Origin: Flaccisagitta enflata
Lineage: Eukaryota; Chaetognatha; Sagittoidea; Aphragmophora
Assembly (NCBI GenBank): GCA_965153355.1
Contig: OZ231127.1
Span: 23,622,001 to 23,686,000 of the forward strand
Length of the DNA: 64,000 nt
Direction of reading: 5' to 3'
In this document: positions 1 to 13,269 of the stretch, piece after piece
Layout of the letters: every line of letters starts with the position of its first letter
How positions within the stretch are numbered: position 1 is the stretch's first letter
Translations under genes and position numbers: made by a program
The notes under the pieces: generated by a model
Seen by the model: the letters and a program-made list of their open reading frames with translations, nothing else
Database searches by the model: none
What the model was told of the DNA's origin: nothing

Positions 1-164
1 CAAGACATCTCCTTGCCATCTTACTTTCCATGGTCGTATCTTCCTTTCCTCCTTCCCTCCTCTTCACCCAACCCATTCAATTTCAAGAGTAAGGTGGAGG
101 TCGAACCTGTCGGCCAGGGGTCCCGCTCTTTGCAGTAGCGGCTGCTACGGCTGCTGTTGCAGCT

Positions 165-575
<411 letters not shown>

Positions 576-1222
576 AGATGAACACAAGGAAACTAAAACA
601 AAGATATAGAGACGCAAAGAGTCATAGAAAGGTAGGGAGGACATTAAACCCGCCCACTGGGTTGGGTCGTCTATCGAGCTCACCAACCCACCTGTGTGGC
701 TTCATGATTGGCTTTGCATGGAGTCTGAAGACGTTATCTATTCTTTTAGCCATCTTTTTTAAGCATCGGCATTCAAGGGCCTTATGGCTGATGTTTTGAT
801 TATTGTTTTCACATTAAACCATTTGCCTGCCTCCTTTCACCATCCTATCTCTTTCCCTGCCCTTTCCAGCCTTTGCCACTCCCAATACCCATATTGAAAA
901 CCGCAACAGGCAAATTCCACACGCGAGAACCAAATCCCAGCCTCAATACCCAAAATATTAGCCGCAAAGCCATGATGCCACTCACAACACCCAAGTCGCA
1001 GCCCCATAGCCCAATTCCCAGTCGCAACAGCAGGATCCTTGCCCCGAGGCTAAATTCCCAAACTTGATGCCTACATATATGCGTCTCAACAACTAGATAA
1101 AGCCTCAAAGCATTCATTGCAGGTGGAGGCCCCAAGCCCTGAAGCCTTCATTCAACACACTCTCTTAAGGGCAATCTGTGCCGCTGACCGTCTCGATTCT
1201 ATCACTTCTACGCCCGATGCAC
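576..1222. other. Gene-free stretch with degenerate 15-20-bp repeats
   Basis: 860-1070 is C/A-rich with recurring CCCAATTCCC and CCCAAGTCGCAGCC words, probably a decayed minisatellite. I see no gene. Confidence 0.45.
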
Positions 1223-1408
1223 TTTTAGTCGCGGAGACGCGACTCTACACCTTGCCGTGACGGTCGGTCGGTTCGTCCGTCTGTCCATCAGTCCAGAGGT
1301 CCGTCCGTTGGTCGGTTGGTCCAAATTAATTCTAAACTGGCGAGCGATTTTGCATCACTGCTCCCGCCCAACCATCCGCGACTTGGTTGCCGTGTATCCG
1401 ACCTTGTT
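1223..1408 (-). mobile_element. HINE-like short element, copy 1
   Basis: Plus strand reads TTTTAGTCGCGGAGACGCGA, then a GGTC/GTCC-rich core, then CCGCGACTTGGTTGCCGTGT and CCTTGTT. Element orientation is minus, with the A-flanked hairpin as the 3' end. Confidence 0.75.
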
Positions 1409-1774
1409 CCTTCTTCTCTAAAATTAAGACTTGGGCTCTGTTATTTCCTTTCTCAAGATCTAGAATTGCGTCCTCATGAGTTCGTAAGTTTACAGTTTAT
1501 TCAGTGGTTCTACTGTACCCCTTAATCCGTCAGTCCGTCTGTCCGCGATGTGTTTAGCATTGAATATTCCGGAAGCTTCGCACGCCGAGATATAGAGTGT
1601 ACATGTATTTTGATCAACCTTGTACTTTTTAGTGGGTCATTAGGGCGAAAATGCAAAATTTCAAAGTGATTTATTTTACTGTCTGTAAAGGTAAATAGAA
1701 ATCTTTCTTTTGAGTAAAAACATTTAAGAGGAATGTTCCTCATTTTTTCATTTCTTCTTTCTTGCTTTCCGTTT

Positions 1775-2262
<488 letters not shown>

Positions 2263-2442
2263 ATACTAGCTTTCTCCTTTGTGAATAACTGGTTTTCCCT
2301 TTCAGCTTTTCATTTTCTCAGTCTTGTGGAAGCACTTATGAACCTTCCTCTTGTTGAGCTTGTTGCTCCACGAATCATTTCGTCGTTCCGTCCGTCCCTT
2401 CGTCCCTCCGTCTATAGTGCTTTCTGACTTGCTACATCTGGG

Positions 2443-2679
2443 TTTTTAGTCGCGTGCTACGCGACTCTACACCCCGCTTTGTCCGTCTGTCCGTCCGTCC
2501 GTCCGTCCGTCCGTCCGTCCGTCCGTCCGTCCGTCCGTCCGTCCGTCCGTCCGTCCGTCACACTTTACTTTTTTTTGCGGTCTTTGGCCTCACTGCTCCT
2601 GCCCAAGTGATCAAGTGACCTCAAATACAGCCCCTGCCCACCCGCACGCGACTGGGGTAGCCGTGTATCCGGCCTTGTT
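2443..2679 (-). mobile_element. HINE-like short element, copy 2 (full structure)
   Basis: Hairpin AGTCGCGTGCTACGCGACT next to T residues, a (GTCC)n core at 2481-2558, then GCCCACCCGCACGCGACTGG and CCGTGTATCCGGCCTTGTT. The subterminal AGTCGCGTGC pairs with GCACGCGACT of the hairpin. Confidence 0.82.
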
Positions 2680-2900
2680 CTTTTGCTTATTACTGTAGCG
2701 ATGCAATTTTGTCTTTTGTTTTTTCATCAACAGCCCTCTGTCAAAAGTTCGCTTTGTACTGTCATGGTGACATCCATTGCAGACAAAGATCGTGAAACTA
2801 TGGGGAAGAGATAGACGTCGTCATCGGTTTTTTATGATAGCTTGAGTATTTTTCCTTCCCGGGAGTCACTATTACCATTACTTCTTCATTGTGTGCTTTA

Positions 2901-3264
2901 TTGGAAAAAAGTCGAATTACGTAATTCGACTTTTTGAAACGTAGGGGAGAAATAAAGTTTTCCATTTTGGATTTGAGACAATTTTAGCAAGTTGAGCCGT
3001 TTTTGGGCTGGGATGATACTTTTTTTGATATTCACAGCTAAGAAAGAGCTAATTTTTCTCTTTCAAATGGCGCCAACCAGAACTCTCTACGATCAATATT
3101 TTTGGAGTTATGAATTTTTGAATCTTTTTATATTTTTCGCATTTTCGCAAAAATCGATATTTTTCATTTATCCCGATTTTTCGGTGTTATGTAACAGTAG
3201 GGAAGAGTAAAGATGTTACGCAAATTTACCCTAACTTTTATGACGCTAATTTGATATTTTATTC

Positions 3265-3328
<64 letters not shown>

Positions 3329-3487
3329 ATAAGAGGAGAGAGGAAAAGAAAGAGAGAGGATTGAATAGCTAAAACAGCCAAACAATCAACCAAACATCAT
3401 GAGATGCACACACAGAATAATTTGCATTGGAAAAAGAGACTTCCATTTACGACTTTTTTCCGGTCGGCGATTAGCCGCTTTTATTGG
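2901..3487 (+). mobile_element. EAC-family element copy 1 (GTCGAATTACGTAATTCGAC hairpin)
   Basis: TTGGAAAAAAGTCG, the 20-nt perfect palindrome GTCGAATTACGTAATTCGAC, a conserved body (CAAATGGCGCCAACCAG), a (GA)n tract at 3267-3321, then GACTTTTTTCCGGTCGGCG and CCGCTTTTATTGG. I use EAC as a working label from GAATTAC. Confidence 0.82.
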
Positions 3488-4264
3488 TATGATACAATTT
3501 TATATGAGGAGTCAGCCCGAATTTTCACCGCATTTATCTCCTTCAGAAACTATGCTTAAATCTACGGGGCCCTGTCCCGAGCTTTTTTGTCCGCATGGCT
3601 GTGGCCCAGTAGGGAATTTGAGACCGGCACCAGGGAGTTTCAGGAATTAAGAAGTTTTCTTCAGATTTCCGTTTCCTTTCGTAATTGCAAAACATTGTAC
3701 TTAGCTAATTGAGGGACATATGAATTGGACATTCTTTACCCAGTTTGGATGTATGCATGCTTGATGAGTCAGTAGACAACGGGAAAACATTGAATGTCCT
3801 CATATAATAAATGCCATGAGCCATGCTATTATTAGGGTCTTGGGGCCTAATTTCTGAAATTCAAAAATATTTTGCTTTTCTGCTTCTTTGAAATGGGGTT
3901 ACATCAATGTATCAACATCCACCTGCAAAAATGTAAGAAAAATTCCCGATCGAAGGAAATTTAGAAGATAAGACGAGATTTGAACTACCCAACTGGGTGC
4001 CACTTTTGGCTATTGATATTGTCTTTGACCAGAATGATACGAGGGGCAACTCTTGGGTGAACAGCGTTATAATCTTTGCAGCTTATTTGGCAGATCATCT
4101 ATACACTTTTGTATTTTCGCCTTCTTCTCAGATTTCATCATTCTTGGTTTTTTTCCCTAAGCCCGAAGCCCCAGCAAAACTAAGATGTTTGTTGAGTGTT
4201 GAATAAGGCCCGAGACAAGGGTCGTAAGGATGGACAAGTAGTCTAGGCTGCTAAAGGAATAAAA
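3488..4264. other. Gene-free stretch
   Basis: Moderately AT-rich unique sequence between EAC copy 1 and element A; only short open frames and no recognisable motif. Confidence 0.6.
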
Positions 4265-4810
4265 ATAAAGTTATCGGCGAATCTGCAGCAAAGCCTGAAA
4301 ATTTGCATACAGGGTCAATTTGATGCTGAACAAGACTAGGATCGGTCCACGTCCAAATTTTTTATGGACCTACCTAAAAAATGCATTTTTTCTCAAAAAA
4401 AAATTTCAAAATAACGCCAAACCGTTCAACGGATCATCATAAAAATTTAGTTGAAGCAAAATATAGGTCTTTTCCACTTCCAGTTCAAATTTTATCAATA
4501 TCGGTTCAGTAGAAGCGGAGATATAGCCGATTAAAGTCTAGGTATGTTTTTCAAAAAAACACTATATTTGGTTTTTGGCCAAAGAAATTGAAAAAATCAT
4601 TTTTAGACCCCCAAACTTTGCATGCATATTACTTTGACCATTTGGCACTTACTGAAAAAAACGGATCAAAAAAATATTCAGTTTTGCTCCCGTGATAGCT
4701 AAAAAACCAAAAAATTGATTATCAAAATCTACACCTGATTTTCAAAAAAAGCTAATTTTGTAAAAATAGCCTAACTTTTGATGCCAGCTCCAGGAATCAG
4801 TCCTCCATAG

Positions 4811-6815
4811 GCATATTTACTTGAATGCAAAGTTTTATAATGGTCCAAAAACAGAAAAACACAAAAAAACTGTTCAAAGTCTCAAAATTCAGGGTCCAAA
4901 ATTTTGCATTTTTGGATACCTTTGGACATTTGGCATCGCTACGGCCAAACCCTTTGAGCCAGCTACACCAAATTTTGCATACAAGTTGCCAAGCACCTGG
5001 GGCATCTTCATGCAAAATTTCAAGCCATATGGCCAAGTTTTGGTCACATGTTTTGGCTAAAAATCCCAAAAAAACACCCAAAAATGCGAAAAAACAGTTT
5101 TTTAGCCATTTAGGCCAAACTATGTGTCCCACCATCATGAAATTTTGCATTGATGGACTTGACCTCAACATGTGCCTGCATGAAAAATTTCATTGGCCTG
5201 TGATAAACCGTTTTTTCAAAATTCAACTTTGAATTTTTTCAAAATTTTGCATTTTCATTTTTGAAAAACATTTCAAATTTTTTCAACCAAGATAGAGTGT
5301 ATTTCGAGCCACAAATTGAGAATTTAATTTTCATAAGCATACTTACTTGAATGCAAAATTTTGGAATGGTCCATTAACTCAAAAAACCTAAAATCACTGC
5401 TCAAAGTCAGGATATTAGGGGTTCAAATTTTTGCGTTTTTGGACATTTTAGGATATTAAGGCTTGCTACAGCCAAACGCATAAGGCTAGTAGCCCCAAAT
5501 TTTGCATACAGCTTGCCAAGCTCCAGGGCCATCTTCATGCAAAATTTCAGCCAAAAAATCAAATGAAAAGTAGGTTTTTTGGCTTCAAAATCCCCAAAAA
5601 ACACCTAAAAAATGCGAAAAAACAGTTTTTTAGCTATATAGGCCAAACTATGTGTCCCACCATCATGAATTTTTGCATTGATGGACTTGACCTCAACGTG
5701 TACCTGCATGAAAAATTTCATTGGCCTGTGATAAACCGTTTTCTCAAAATACAACTTTGAATTTTTTCAAAATTTTGCATTTACACTTTTGAAAAACATT
5801 TCAAATTTCTTCAACCAAGAAAGTGTGTATATGATCCACACATTGAGAATTTATTCTTCATAAACATACTCACTTGGGTGCAAAATTTTACAATGGTCCA
5901 AAAACTCAAAAAACCTAAAATTACTGCTCAAAGTCATAATATTAGGGGTACAAATTTTTGCATTTTTGGACATCTTAAGATATTTAGGCTTGCTACAGCC
6001 AAACGCATAAGGCTAGTGGCCCCAAATTTTGCATACAGCTTGCCAAGCTCCAGGACCATCTTCATGCAAATTTTCAGCCTAAAAATCAAATTCTTAATAG
6101 GTTTTTTGGCTTAAAAATTCCCAAAAAACACCCAAAAAATGGTAAAAAACGGTTTTTTAGCCATATAGGCCAAACTATATATCCCACTATCATAAAATTT
6201 TGCATCAATGGACTTGACCTCAACATGTGCCTGCATGAAAAATTTCATTGGCCTGTGATAAACCGTTTTTTCAAAATTCAACTTTGAATCTTTTCTAAAT
6301 TTTGCATCTTCATTTTTGAAAAACATTTCAATTTTTTTCAACTAAGATAGTGTGTATTGTGTGATACAAGATTTCAGAATTTATTCCCCATAAGCATATT
6401 TTCTTGGGTGAAAAACTTCACAATGGTCCGATAACTCAAAAAACCTAAAATCACTGCTCAAAGTCATTATAATAGCAGTACAAAGTTTTGCTTTTTTTGA
6501 CATCTTAGGATATTTAAGCTTGCTACAGCAAACGCGTAGGGCCGGTGGCCCCAAATTTTGCATACAGCTTGCCAAGCTCCAGGGCCATCTTCATGCAAAA
6601 TTTCAGCCCGCCCAAATGATAAGTAGATTTTTTAGTCTTAAAAATCCCTAAAAAACATCCAAAAACTGCGAAAAAGCATTTTTTAGCCATATAGGTTAAA
6701 CTATGTGTCCAATTATCATAAAATTTTGCATTGATGGACTTGACCTAAACATGTACTTGCATGAAAAATTTCATCGGCCTGTGATAAACCATTTTTTCAA
6801 AATCATCAATATGGC
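4811..6815 (+). repeat. Tandem array of about 527-bp units, left arm of element A
   Basis: Four units, each with CTTGAATGCAAA or CTTGGGTGCAAA, GCATACAGCTTGCCAAGCTC, TGGACTTGACCTCAACATG, CATTGGCCTGTGATAAACCG and CAAAACATTTC-like landmarks in order. Confidence 0.85.
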
Positions 6816-8084
6816 CCCTGCCAAACTGTACCTAACTGGGTTAGCCGTGTATCCAGCTTTGTTTCAGTCATAACTGCCAAATTATATGTCTTCCTATCAC
6901 AATATTTTGCATAGTCATGGTAATGCTGGTCAAATGGAGTATCTCTAAGGTGTATGGCTCAAATATTTTCCTGACTACCTTAACTTAAAAACTGAAAATT
7001 AGGTTCAGAATATCACAGATTGTAACGCAACTGCCAAAATGGAGGTATAATTGTAAAAAGAATCAAATGATCAAAATGATCAATCAACAGATCAATAGAT
7101 GACCAAAAATGGTCAATGAATTTTTTTTTTCAAACAACAATAAATGTAGAAAGAACATTTAAACAAATAAAAGTTGTCTTGGTACAGCATGATTTTTCTT
7201 AAATGCAGTAACATTGAGCCAGAATATTTATTAAAGTTTTCTAAATCATGATGTCAGAAAAACAGATTCTCTAATGAAAACTGGAATGAAAAAAAACTCC
7301 AGTTTTTGCCTAAGACATCAATTTTTTTCTAAATTTTTGAAACAACCAACAAACAATGGAGAGAGCTTTAAAATTTTTTCACAGGCCTTAATTCAGTATG
7401 TTTTTATTTTCATTTTTGCCATAGTTAGAAATGCCAAAATATTCAGTTTAAGAAGATTGTTTTTAAATTTTGAATATATTCAGTATTTAGTATCAAATTC
7501 AGTTCCTACATTTTTAAATGAAACAAATGAGAAAAAACATGCTGTAAAATCCAAATTGATGAAGATTTTTTTATGGATAAACAATGAAAGGGATATTTCT
7601 TCAGTCTTGTATATAGTTCCACATTTTCCCCCCCTTGGTAGGGAGAAGGGGAAATTGATCAAAAGGTTTGGAGATTTGGAAGGAAATCAAGGGGAAAAAT
7701 AAGAGAAAAAAAGAAAATTTGGGAAAAATAGATTTTTTGGCAGTATCAAATCACAAGAACTGATTAGTAAAACACAATCTTATAGTATCCAAACCTTAAA
7801 AACACTGTTTCATTGCTATTTGGAAAAAAAAATCATAGATTTTGTAATGCAATGAGATGTGTGGCAAGGAAGTAAATTGAAAGCAGGGGGGAAAATTAAT
7901 AAAAGGTCATGGTACTATATAGTATATACACCCTGGTATTTCTTTTCAATATTTAAAATGATTAACTCCATATAACATTAACATTAAGGGTATAAATGTA
8001 CTGCTTACTACCGTACTCAAAAGTTATTCACCTCCTAGAAAACATTTGAATTATAAATTCAAAATCTAGCAAATAATTTTTCAT
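6816..8084. other. Centre of element A
   Basis: AT-rich spacer between the arms. It starts with a fragment of the HINE-like 3' region (CCCTGCCAAACTGTACC, AGCCGTGTATCCAGC). At 7625-7965 it holds a dispersed repeat shared with 24040-24345. An open frame at 7274-7702 has no recognisable domain. Confidence 0.6.
7625..7965 (+). repeat. Dispersed repeat, copy 1
   Basis: Shares GAAATCAAGG, CAGTATCAAATCA, AAAACACAAT, ACACTGTTT, GTATATACACCCTG-type landmarks in order and orientation with 24040-24345. Confidence 0.65.
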
Positions 8085-9520
8085 GCAGGCACGTGTTGAG
8101 GTCAAGTCCATTGATGCAAAATTTTATGATAGTGGGACACATAGTTTGGCCTATATGGCTAAAAAACCATTTTTTACTATTTTTTGGGTGTTTTTTGGGA
8201 ATTTTTAAGCCAAAAAACCTACTTAGTATTTGATTTTTAGGCTGAAATTTTGTATGGAGATGGTCCTGGAGCTTGGCAAGCTGTATGCAAAATTTGGGGC
8301 CACTAGCCTTATGCGTTTGGCTGTAGCAAGCCTAAATATCTTAAGATGTCCAAAAATGCAAAAATTTGTACCCCTAATATCATGACTTTGAGCAGTGATT
8401 TTAGGTTTTTTGAGTTTTTGGACCATTGTAAAATTTTGCACCCAAGTGAGTATGTTTATGAAGAAAAAATTCTCAATGTGTGGATCATATACACACTTTC
8501 TTGGTTGAAGAAATTTGAAATGTTTTTTAAAAGTGTAAATGCAAAATTTTAAAAAAATTCAAAGTTGTATTTTGAGAAAACGGTTTATCACAGGCCAATG
8601 AAATTTTTCATGCAGGTACATGTTGAGATCAAGTCTATCAATGCAAAAGTTCATGATGGTGGGACACATAGTTTGGCCTATATAGCTAAAAAACTGTTTT
8701 TTCGCATATTTTAGGCGTTTTTTGGGGATTTTTAAGCCAAAAAACCTACTTTTCATTTGATTTTTTGGCTGAAATTTTGCATGAAGATGGCCCTGGAGCT
8801 TTGCAAGCTGTATGCAAAACTTGGGGCTACTAGCCTTATGCGTTTGGCTGTAGCAAGCCTTAATATCCTAAAATGTCCAAAAACGCAAAAATTTGTACCC
8901 CTAATATCCTGACTTTGAGCAGTGATTTTAGGTTTTTTGAGTTAATGGACCATTCCAAAATTTTGCACTCAAGTAAGTATGCTTATGAAAATTAAATTCT
9001 CAATTTGTGGCTCAAAATACACTCTATCTTGGTTGAAAAAATTTGAAATGTTTTTCAAAAATGAAAATGCAAAATTTTGAAAAAATTCAAAGTTGAATTT
9101 TGAAAAAACGGTTTATCACAGGCCAATGAAATTTTTCATGCAGGCACATGTTGAGGTCAAGTCCATCAATGCAAAATTTCATGATGGTGGGACACATAGT
9201 TTGGCCTAAATGGCTAAAAAACTGTTTTTTCGCATTTTTTTGGTGTTTTTTTGAGATTTTTAGCCAAAACATGTGACCTAAACTTGGCGACATGGCTTGA
9301 AATTTTGCATGAAGACGCCCCAGGTGCTTGGCAACTTGTATGCAAAATTTGGTGTAGCTGGCTCAAAGGGTTTGGCCGTAGCGATGCCAAATGTCCAAAG
9401 GTATCCAAAACTGCAAAATTTTGGACCCCGCATTTTGAACTTTGAACAGTTTTTTTTGTGTTTTTCTGTTTGTGGACCATTATAAAACTTTGCATTCAAG
9501 TAAATATGCCTATGGAGGAC
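8085..9520 (-). repeat. Tandem array of about 525-bp units, right arm of element A
   Basis: Inverted partner of the left array; AGTATGTTTATGAAG, AGTATGCTTATGAAA and ATATGCCTATGGAGG mark unit junctions near 8451, 8975 and 9502. Confidence 0.85.
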
Positions 9521-10062
9521 TGATTCCTGGAGCTGGCATCAAAAGTTAGGCTATTTTTACAAAATTAGCTTTTTTTGAAAATCAGGTGTAGATTTTGATA
9601 ATCAATTTTTTGGTTTTTGAGCTATCACGGGAGCAAAACTGAATATTTTTTTGATCCGTTTTTTTCAGTAGGTGCCAAATGGTCAAAGTAATATGCATGC
9701 AAAGTTTGGGGGTCTAAAAATGATTTTTTCAATTTCTTTGGCCAAAAACCAAATATAGTGTTTTTTTGAAAAACATACCTAGACTTTAATCGGCTATATC
9801 TCCGCTTCTACTGAACCGATTTTGATAAAATTTGAACTGTAAGTAAAAAAGACCTATATTTTGCTTCAACTAAATTTTTATGATGATCCGTTGAACGGTT
9901 TGGCGTTGGCGCTATTTTGAATTTTTTTTTTGAGAAAAAATGCATTTTTTAGGTAGGTCCATGAAAAATTTGGACGTGGACCGATCCTAGTCTTGTTCAG
10001 CATCAAAAACTGACTCTGAATGCCAATTTTCAGACTTTGCTGCAGAATAGCCGATGCTTTTT

Positions 10063-10592
10063 TTAAAAAGCTTGGACTAAAGGGAGAAGATGAAAAAGGT
10101 TCGATAATCATGGACAGGGGCTATGATGCAAAAACAGCCCGTAAACACACGTAAGTGTCAAAAACCGTTATCAATGAAACGAAAAGCGACAGAAGGAGAG
10201 ATGAAGCGACTGATTAGTCTCTTGCGCGCGATTGAAAATTGTACGCTCTGTGTCTACCCCATCATATTCTCTTTCAATACGTTTGTCTCATACTTTTTTT
10301 CCGCTCCAACCTTCGGGCATTGCTCAACCTCCGTTTCCTGGTGCTGCCTCTTCTTCCTGCCTTCGCGCTGACGTAAATCTCGTGTACAGTGTCTTGTTTC
10401 GTAAACGAGACGTCATCGGTCTTAACGTCTTTCTTGAACTTTCCGTCGACATTTTCTGCATTCATTCTACGTACTTTCTTTTCTTTTTTCGTTCGATTTG
10501 GACTTCCATTTGAACTCGAATTTGCGCGCATTAAAGGACAATAAGTACAATTAGACCATGACCAGTTGGCGCTCATTTCAGTGAGCGTATGA
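10063..10592. other. Gene-free stretch
   Basis: Unique sequence with an open frame on each strand, neither with a recognisable domain or splice context. Confidence 0.5.
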
Positions 10593-10800
<208 letters not shown>

Positions 10801-11027
10801 AACGTGACTGCCATAATCAGAATCCGGGTCAAAGAATCGAGGAAAAACACCCAAAATGTTTCTCTGGAAGCATGTGTTCGTCGGTTGGTCAGTAGGTCAG
10901 TCGGTAGGATGACGCGAGATTGGCGATTTCTGAGCGTGACCGCCTCTGCAATACCGTGACTACTTATTTGTCGTGTTTCTTCACGAGTACAAATATTTTC
11001 CTTTTCTCTCTGTGTCTGTCTTTCGTC

Positions 11028-11341
<314 letters not shown>

Positions 11342-11726
11342 CTTCGTCATTCGTTTCATTTCCTTCCTTCTTTTCTCCTCTTCTGCCTTCTTTTACATGA
11401 GAGAATCTCCGTTCTCAATCGTTCGCAATCCTTTTTTTGCGACTTCTTCATTTTAGATGCATCCCTATATAAGAGGATGTGTCTGTAGCAAGGTAGGAAT
11501 GTTTGTAACGCGAAGAATTTTCGACGCAATTTTTAGGTTTTAGGTTTTTTCTTGGTTTCTTCATCTTTTATCTCTTATATTATCTTGTATCGAAAAAGGA
11601 CGCATCCAGTGGACAAAAGTGGACATCTCTTGGCCTTGTTTTCTCACTTCTTACCATTTTCTTTCTCTTGATATATTCCTTGCATTTTATTCATGTATTC
11701 CTCCTTTTGATTGATTGTTTGTCTAT

Positions 11727-11900
11727 TTGTTTGTTTGTTTGTTTGTTTGTTTGTTTGTTTGTTTGTTTGTTTGTTTGTTTGTTTGTTTATTCGTTCGCTT
11801 GTTGTTTGTTTGTTTGTTTGTTTGTTTGTTTGTTTGTTTGTTTGTTTGTTTGTTTGTCTGTTTGTTTGTTTGTCTCTTTGTCTATTTGTTTATTTATCAA
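11727..11900. repeat. (GTTT)n array
   Basis: TTTG tetramers with a short break (TATTCGTTCGCTTG) near 11790. Confidence 0.95.
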
Positions 11901-12338
11901 TCAGTAACGAGTACCCACTTTCCCCTCCTTCCCTCATTCCCTCTCACGCTCTCCTCCCCGTCACTTCTCCCAGCATCCGTTAACCCCATCTCAATCGCAG
12001 ATGCTCCGATGCAACCCCACTTTCCGCACCTGTGAACGTATCCACCAACCCCCAGCAGCCCCTCTCGCACTTCACTCCTGTCCATGATCCTCCCCTTCGG
12101 CTAACACAATGAAAGGCTGATCCATTGAGGCGGAGTAACGATGCCACATTTGACAGCCTTAGCCAGCCTTAGGTGACAATTTGTCGCTTCTTCTCTTTTC
12201 TATCGCGCAAAACGCGTAAAGAGAGGGAAAGAGAGAGAAAGATGATGAGAACCACCTTCAAGATTTCATGGGCTAAGTAACGCGCGACCGAGACTTTTGA
12301 AAGGAGGCGTGATCAATATCCATGGCTGATTCCTCCGC

Positions 12339-12375
<37 letters not shown>

Positions 12376-13035
12376 AAGCGGAGGCAGGGAGTATGAAACT
12401 GTTAGTGTTAGTTTACAAGTGAATTTCTGTTATCTGTTCTTATTTTTTAGTTTCCCATTCTAATTTTCTTTCCCATTTCTATTTCTTTTTTGTTTTCTTT
12501 TCTTTTTTTTTCTTTTTTCCCCTTTTTTCTTTATCTTTTTCACCATTTTTTTTCTTGCATTACTTCTTACCATTTTAATTTCGTCTTTTGTATTCTTCTT
12601 TCTTTTTTACATCCTGTCCTTCTTCTTTCTTGTCTTTCTCCACCGGTGGAAACATCGCGATTTTTCCCCATTGTCCACATTTATGTTTTGTTCGACGACT
12701 TGAGCAACATCATTTGTATTGATCATTGCTCTCTTGCTCCCTATTGTCTTCGTCTTCCTTGTCGTCCCATTCAAACGCGTGGTTGCTCATCGTCGTCGTG
12801 GTCGTCGTGGTCGTCGTGGTCGTCGCCATCGTCATCATTATCAGCGCTGTCGTCGTCGCCGTCGTCATCCGAGTTCTGTTTTCGTTGTGAACGTGTGGCG
12901 AAAAGCGAAAACTGAGTTAAAATTTTTCAATGACGTTAAAATTCAAATTGAAATGAAAAAAATAGAAGCGAGATATTCTCCTCTTTATATCCTTTCGTTT
13001 CGAGATTGCACAACCTGTGCGTGAACATGAGGCTG
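11901..13035. other. Gene-free stretch with poly(T) and TCG repeats
   Basis: Holds a 30-bp T run (12341-12370), a pyrimidine-rich region and an imperfect CGT/TCG triplet tract (12792-12875). The Arg-rich frame across the latter is a by-product of the triplets. Confidence 0.6.
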
Positions 13036-13037
13036 GA

Positions 13038-13269
<232 letters not shown>

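Larger units (their letters stand above)
4265..10062. mobile_element. Foldback-like element A, inverted arms of about 2 kb
   Basis: Left arm 4265-6255 and right arm 8085-10062 are long inverted copies; for example GAACAAGACTAGGATCGGTC near 4328 recurs reversed near 9985. The outer 540 bp of each arm is single-copy; inward come tandem units of about 527 bp (left starts 4811, 5337, 5864, 6394). A fourth unit on the left has no partner. No transposase frame is seen. The design recalls Drosophila foldback elements. Confidence 0.8.

Noticed and set aside
4797-9499. Paired open frames on both strands in element A
   Set aside because: They recur in each tandem unit and in mirror image in the other arm; repeat by-products with no domain.
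12490-13024. Arg/His-rich and Ser-rich frames near 12.7 kb
   Set aside because: Produced by a CGT/TCG triplet tract; no splice context or family match.
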